Source of the DNA: Ruixingdingia sedimenti
GTDB lineage: Bacteria; Pseudomonadota; Alphaproteobacteria; Rhodobacterales; Rhodobacteraceae
Direction of reading: 5' to 3'
Assembly: GCF_031432425.1 (NCBI RefSeq)
Contig: NZ_JAVKPH010000063.1
Location: 1 to 9,249, forward strand
DNA: 9,249 nt
Each line of letters starts with the position of its first letter. The first letter of the stretch is position 1. The notes below the pieces were generated by a model that was given only the letters and a program-made list of their open reading frames with translations, searched no databases and was not told the DNA's origin. Both the position numbers and the translations under genes were made by a program. Of this stretch, positions 7,200-9,249 are shown one piece after another.

Positions 7200-7922
7200 T
7201 CAGGCGGCAGCGTCGGTCGCGGGGTCTTCCAGTGGAACCGGATCATTCGCGGGCGCGGCGCTGCAGATGACCCGGATCTCCGGCGACAGCCGGCCGAGCT
7301 CGGCCTGTTGCAGCCGGCCAGCGGCAATCAGCCGGAACAGGGCTCGCTTTCCCCGCGCACCGAGGCCAATTTCCCCGCTCAGTTCGTCCAGCCTCGTCGT
7401 ACCGCGGGCAACCCCGACAACTTCGGCGGCCCGGGCATCCGCTTCGGGATCCGGATGGCGCATGCCGTGCAGGAGCCAGGCATTGTGAACCTCCGTCGGA
7501 TCGAGGTCCTGTTCGGTGACCACACGGACGTCGTCGATGACTTTCAGGGCCACCGCCTGCGCCCGAATGATGCCGAGTTTCCGGAGGAATTTGGGGGTCG
7601 CGAAACGCGCGGCCTTGAAGGCAAAGGCGGTCTTCGTCCCGTCCTGGTGAACAGCGACGCAGTCGAAGTAGTGGGAGAAGACCTCACCGTTCTCGTCGAA
7701 CCAGTCGAACCGCACCTGTTCGCGGACCTCGCGAACATCCGGACGATAGTGCAGGCACAGGATGCCGTTCATCTCGAGGTGGCTTTCGGTCTGGGTGATA
7801 CGGCCGGCGCCGCCGCCGATGACGACATGGCCGGAGAAATGGCCCTTCGACGCGAGCGGGACGTCGCAATCGGCGATGCTGATGGCGGGAAGCCGGATGT
7901 CTCCGTTGGGCAGGATCTGCAT
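7200..7922 (-). CDS. tnsA: TnsA-like transposon endonuclease subunit
   Basis: This 240-residue protein fits the restriction-enzyme-like TnsA family that cuts the 5' transposon ends, allowing cut-and-paste movement. The pattern seen is TESHLE (45-50), YRPDV and REQVRFDW (about 59-74), HYFDCVAV with D87, then AFAFK with K103. This parallels the Glu, Asp and Lys of the Tn7 TnsA active site (E63, D114, K132). The position matching Gln130 (two before the Lys) is alanine here. The C-terminal part (about 166-220) looks like the small winged-helix region that contacts the ATPase. Its place directly upstream of tniA supports the call. The ATG at 7922 has GAGG 5 bases upstream; a TTG at 7982 adds 20 residues that read through a perfect hairpin and is less likely. 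Sequence similarity is recognised by motif only. Confidence 0.75.
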   Translation of the reverse strand: MQILPNGDIRLPAISIADCDVPLASKGHFSGHVVIGGGAGRITQTESHLEMNGILCLHYRPDVREVREQVRFDWFDENGEVFSHYFDCVAVHQDGTKTAFAFKAARFATPKFLRKLGIIRAQAVALKVIDDVRVVTEQDLDPTEVHNAWLLHGMRHPDPEADARAAEVVGVARGTTRLDELSGEIGLGARGKRALFRLIAAGRLQQAELGRLSPEIRVICSAAPANDPVPLEDPATDAAA

Positions 7923-7927
7923 GTGAA

Positions 7928-7931
7928 CCTC
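7928..7931 (-). promoter_or_regulatory. Ribosome binding site deciding the tnsA-like start
   Basis: GAGG on the minus strand lies 5 bases before the ATG at 7922. Confidence 0.55.
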
Positions 7932-7949
7932 GCATGGCGACGGTTCGTC

Positions 7950-7970
7950 CCCGGCAGACCATCTGCCGGG
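7950..7970. repeat. Perfect 9-bp hairpin in the leader of the tnsA-like gene
   Basis: CCCGGCAGA and TCTGCCGGG pair perfectly around the 3-base loop CCA. It lies 27 bases ahead of the start codon at 7922 and is not followed by a T-run on either strand, so it is not a classical terminator. It could shape the mRNA leader or be a protein-binding dyad. It argues against the TTG start at 7982, which would translate through it. Confidence 0.6.
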
Positions 7971-7983
7971 ACCGGACGCCAAG

Positions 7984-8019
7984 ATGCGGTTCAGCGGAAG
8001 TCGGCCCTCAGAATGGAGG
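7984..8019 (-). repeat. Imperfect direct repeat, copy A (proximal to tnsA-like gene)
   Basis: On the minus strand this copy contains CCTCC, then CTGAGGGCCG, then a five-base insertion, then CGCTGA and CCGCAT. It shares this order with copy B at 8049-8076. Its plus strand forms a small dyad CCCTC/GAGGG (8005-8009 with 8016-8020). It could be a transposase-binding site or an operator of the operon. Confidence 0.55.
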
Positions 8020-8048
8020 GGCCGAGCCGCGGGAACGGAGCGGTGGGA

Positions 8049-8076
8049 ATGCGGTCAGCGGCCCTCAGGAAGGAGG
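8049..8076 (-). repeat. Imperfect direct repeat, copy B (distal)
   Basis: The minus strand carries CCTCCTTCCTGAGGGCCGCT followed by GACCGCAT. It matches copy A apart from a missing five-base block, one missing A and two or three substitutions. The dyad CCTC/GAGG (8063-8066 with 8073-8076) parallels that in copy A. Confidence 0.55.
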
Positions 8077-8136
8077 CGCAGCCTTCGCAATGAAGGGCGG
8101 GGTTCCGGGGCCGCAAAGGATCGGGTAATGGATCAT
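8065..8136 (-). CDS. Possible 23-residue leader peptide upstream of the transposition operon
   Basis: An ATG at 8136 is preceded by GAGG at a 5-base spacing, as good as the site of the tnsA-like gene. It opens a 23-codon frame beginning MIHYPILCGPGTPPF and ending AAPPS before TGA inside direct-repeat copy B. It is not in frame with the tnsA-like gene. I do not recognise the peptide. It may be a chance frame, a translated leader affecting the mRNA structures that follow, or part of a repeated host intergenic element. Confidence 0.3.
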   Translation of the reverse strand: MIHYPILCGPGTPPFIAKAAPPS

Positions 8137-8163
8137 GGTTGCCTCATCATAACGCCAGAGACA

Positions 8164-8180
8164 CCAGCCAAGGGGGCTGG
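8164..8180 (-). terminator. Weak terminator-like hairpin after the 8188 stop codon
   Basis: CCAGCC and GGCTGG form a 6-bp stem with a 5-base loop. Read on the minus strand it starts 7 bases after the stop at 8188 and is followed by TGTCTCT, poor in T. It is at best a weak terminator but would suit the end of an upstream minus-strand gene. Confidence 0.3.
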
Positions 8181-8187
8181 GCTCGGA

Positions 8188-8487
8188 TCAAGAGGAGGCG
8201 GGAAGCACCACGGATGGCGCTTCGGTGACGCAGTTCGTTAGACTGTACGAACCCGCACCGCAAGCGGAATCGCGAAGTTGGATAAAGTGCCGCGAACTGG
8301 GCAGGTCCGAGACGTCCTGAAGGAGAGAAACAAAGTTGGGCCAATCGCCCCGTTGGCGCGGAGATTGTTTCCGTATCGGCGTCTTCTTTGCTGCCAGAAT
8401 CTGGGGATCCACATTCAAAAGGTCACAGCAGCGAAATAACGTCTTGCCGACATCGAGGCTAATCGCAGATAACCTTGGCGCTGCCAT
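8188..8487 (-). CDS. Doubtful 99-codon frame, unrecognised product
   Basis: Starting at the ATG at 8487 this frame overlaps the end of the preceding minus-strand frame by 29 bases. It reads through a stretch with a protein-like mixture (for example GDWPNFVSLLQDVSDLPSS) before TGA at 8188. The third-position GC I counted by eye is near 64 percent, compatible with coding in this host. No good ribosome site precedes the ATG, no family is recognised, and there is no signal peptide or membrane segment. It may be the 3' remnant of a gene cut by older rearrangement, a frameshifted continuation of the neighbour, or a chance frame. Without it, 8188-8458 holds only a 6-bp dyad at 8233-8252. Confidence 0.3.
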   Translation of the reverse strand: MAAPRLSAISLDVGKTLFRCCDLLNVDPQILAAKKTPIRKQSPRQRGDWPNFVSLLQDVSDLPSSRHFIQLRDSACGAGSYSLTNCVTEAPSVVLPASS

Positions 8488-9139
8488 TGGCCCAGTCGAA
8501 GAGAGGTGCTCCACTTCCTGGATCCGGACCGCCGACTTCTCCGATATACCTCCGTGTTGACGGAGGAAACTGATCGAAGAGAGGACCTGCATAACTCCAA
8601 TCATCATTGAATATTGAATCCTCAAATTCTTTTGAGATCCGTCGCGATGTATATCCATTCACAAGCACTTGAGGCCCATGCAGGTCCGCGATGATCTTGC
8701 CAGTAAAATTTTTACCCGAATAAACTATTACTCGCGTGGCATTGCCTATGGCAACGCTATCAAGCGAGAACGCTGCGGGGCGAAACGGACCCGGAGATTC
8801 TTTCGTACCCAAAAGATCAGGGTATTCCCCAAAACCAAGATTCGATCCTCCTAAGGTTTCTCCCTTATAAGTCCTGTTTATGGATACATCCCCTATCTTG
8901 TGTCTCCAGAGAATCCACATATCAGGATCGAAAAACGTTCCGAATGTCGCAATTGTTTCTGGGCCAGATAGCGAATCAGATCCCCAAAAGAAACAATAAT
9001 CCGTCGGCGGTTGCGGCGGACAATTTTGCACGGTCAAGCCTGGCCGTGTCCCGGCCAAAAACGAATTTGTTCCAACCGACCACTCCTCCGCCGTTTTGTG
9101 CGGAATCATGACGGGGCTGGCATTGTTGTTGGTGATCTG
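8459..9139 (-). pseudogene. Exported-looking protein of unknown function, 5' end removed by IS5 insertion
   Basis: The frame is open without a stop from the IS boundary to TAG at 8459. The first native residues (ITNNNASPV) already look like mature protein, and the first ATG (9109) lacks a ribosome site. I therefore infer the true start and any signal peptide were lost to the IS. The remaining 226 codons are rich in Gly, Pro, Ser and aromatic residues with few lysines. They contain cysteines in NCPP and DYCFF and one near the end (VICD). A segment VIVYSGKNFTG followed by K-I-I-A-D-L resembles a beta/gamma-crystallin-type strand motif, only weakly. GC is lower than in the tni genes. An internal start at 9109 would give 216 residues if the gene is still expressed. 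Function is unknown. Confidence 0.55.
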
Positions 9140-9157
9140 GGCTCTGTTGCACAAATC
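9139..9157 (+). repeat. IS5-family terminal inverted repeat, right copy
   Basis: GGGCTCTGTTGCACAAATC here is the exact inverse of 59-77, with the IS interior to the right. It lies about 36 bases beyond the transposase stop codon, the usual place for the 3' terminal repeat. Confidence 0.8.
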
Positions 9158-9193
9158 GGCTGCTGATCGGACTTCCCCTTTCCCCGGACAGAT

Positions 9194-9249
9194 TTATCCT
9201 GCGACCTCTGTGATGGGCGTGCCGAGCGCGGTGAAGCCGTTGAGCACGG
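9194..9249 (-). CDS. IS5-family transposase, C-terminal fragment
   Basis: The frame reads VLNGFTALGTPITEVAG and stops at TAA (9194-9196). This C-terminus closely resembles that of IS5-family DDE transposases I remember from Rhodobacterales, which end in a similar VLNGFTALGIP segment. Only 17 complete codons are inside the window, so no catalytic residue is visible. Family assignment is by recollection of the C-terminal peptide plus the matching inverted repeat. Confidence 0.75.
   Translation of the reverse strand, partial: VLNGFTALGTPITEVAG

Larger units (their letters stand above)
2117..7922 (-). mobile_element. Tn7-like transposition module (tnsA-like, tniA, tniB, tniQ)
   Basis: Four tightly packed co-directional genes encode a TnsA-like nuclease, a D,D(35)E transposase, an AAA+ regulator and a TniQ target selector, in the gene order of Tn7-like elements. 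Gaps of 22 and 4 bases and a 4-base overlap indicate one operon. No serine resolvase (TniR) is present, unlike Tn5053-type elements. The limits given are those of the genes. The element's DNA ends were not identified: the TnsA-proximal end should lie to the right of 7922 and the other end left of 2117. Confidence 0.85.
7923..8187 (-). other. Leader region upstream of the transposition operon
   Basis: No firm gene is seen in these 265 bases. They hold, reading toward the tnsA-like gene, a 6-bp hairpin (8164-8180), a short frame with a ribosome site (8136-8065), a palindrome CCTTC/GAAGG (8082-8096), two copies of an imperfect direct repeat (8076-8049 and 8019-7984), and a 9-bp hairpin (7950-7970). 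A TATGAT at 8146-8151 is -10-like, but its nearest -35-like TTGGCT is only 14 bases away, so I do not call a promoter. In Tn7-like elements this is where the TnsA-proximal end and its transposase-binding repeats lie. Confidence 0.5.
9139..9249 (-). mobile_element. IS5-family insertion sequence, 3' end only, cut by the window edge
   Basis: The segment comprises the terminal repeat, about 36 non-coding bases and the last codons of a minus-strand transposase. It has the same orientation as the copy at 1-77, so any two full copies would be direct repeats. The base immediately inside the repeat differs from the other end, as expected for left and right ends of an IS. Confidence 0.8.

Noticed and set aside
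4922..7270. Very long plus-strand open frame (782 codons) opposite tniA
   Set aside because: It mirrors tniA exactly and is rich in Arg, Gly, His and Pro without any family motif. Long antisense frames are expected opposite GC-rich coding sequence, and tniA has complete catalytic residues.
7178..7327. 50-residue N-terminal extension of tniA starting at 7327
   Set aside because: It overlaps the end of the tnsA-like gene by more than 120 bases and lacks the good AAGGA site found before 7177.
8146..8171. TATGAT with TTGGCT as a promoter for the transposition operon
   Set aside because: The spacer is only 14 bases, and a start from this -10 would exclude the ribosome site of the short frame at 8136.
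8233..8252. Dyad GTTCGT/ACGAAC resembling a TetR-type operator
   Set aside because: The 6-bp arms and 8-base loop are unremarkable, no convincing promoter surrounds it, and no regulator gene is present in the window.
9139..9157. Similarity of the terminal sequence to the IS26/IS6-family end (CTGTTGC)
   Set aside because: The resemblance covers only a short core. The adjacent transposase C-terminus and the MSRP start at the other end fit an IS5-family element instead.

Overview
The window holds a compact Tn7-like transposition operon set between two exported-protein genes of lower GC, and both outer edges run into the ends of an IS5-family insertion sequence. The host is most likely an alphaproteobacterium. 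The tni genes are GC-rich, and the IS fragments (N-terminus MSRP, C-terminus VLNGFTALGTPITEVAG) match my memory of an IS5-family transposase common in Rhodobacterales. That is recollection, not a search result.

Layout. Bases 1-77 are the 5' end of an IS5-family copy read on the minus strand. Bases 78-297 are a 220-base AT-richer upstream region. A plus-strand gene (298-2079) encodes an exported protein with an N-terminal Ig/surface-type segment and a complete seven-repeat RCC1 propeller. Every blade carries the same cysteine pair. The gene ends at a UUCG-tetraloop terminator (2096-2117). Four minus-strand genes meet it convergently, in transcription order: a TnsA-like endonuclease (7922-7200), the DDE transposase TniA/TnsB (7177-4970), the AAA+ ATPase TniB/TnsC (4965-3982) and the target-selection protein TniQ (3985-2117). 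They are spaced 22 bp, 4 bp and a 4-base ATGA overlap, which fits one transcript. The roughly 265 bases before the TnsA-like gene hold a strong hairpin, an imperfect direct repeat with small palindromes, and a 23-codon open frame with its own ribosome binding site. Next come a doubtful 99-codon frame (8487-8188) and a reading frame for an exported-looking protein (8459-9139) whose 5' end is cut by the right-hand IS5 copy. That copy's last transposase codons run off the edge at 9249.

How the genes work together. By homology to Tn7, TnsA-like and TniA would cut the 5' and 3' transposon strands respectively. TniB would be the ATP-dependent regulator that bridges transposase and target complex. 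TniQ, long and rich in helix-turn-helix-like segments, would choose the site. There is no resolvase gene, and a TnsA-like partner is present, so cut-and-paste movement is expected rather than the cointegrate route of Tn5053-type elements. No CRISPR array, cas gene, tRNA or rRNA was found. The transposon's own termini could not be fixed, so it is open whether the RCC1 gene or the truncated gene is cargo or flanking DNA.
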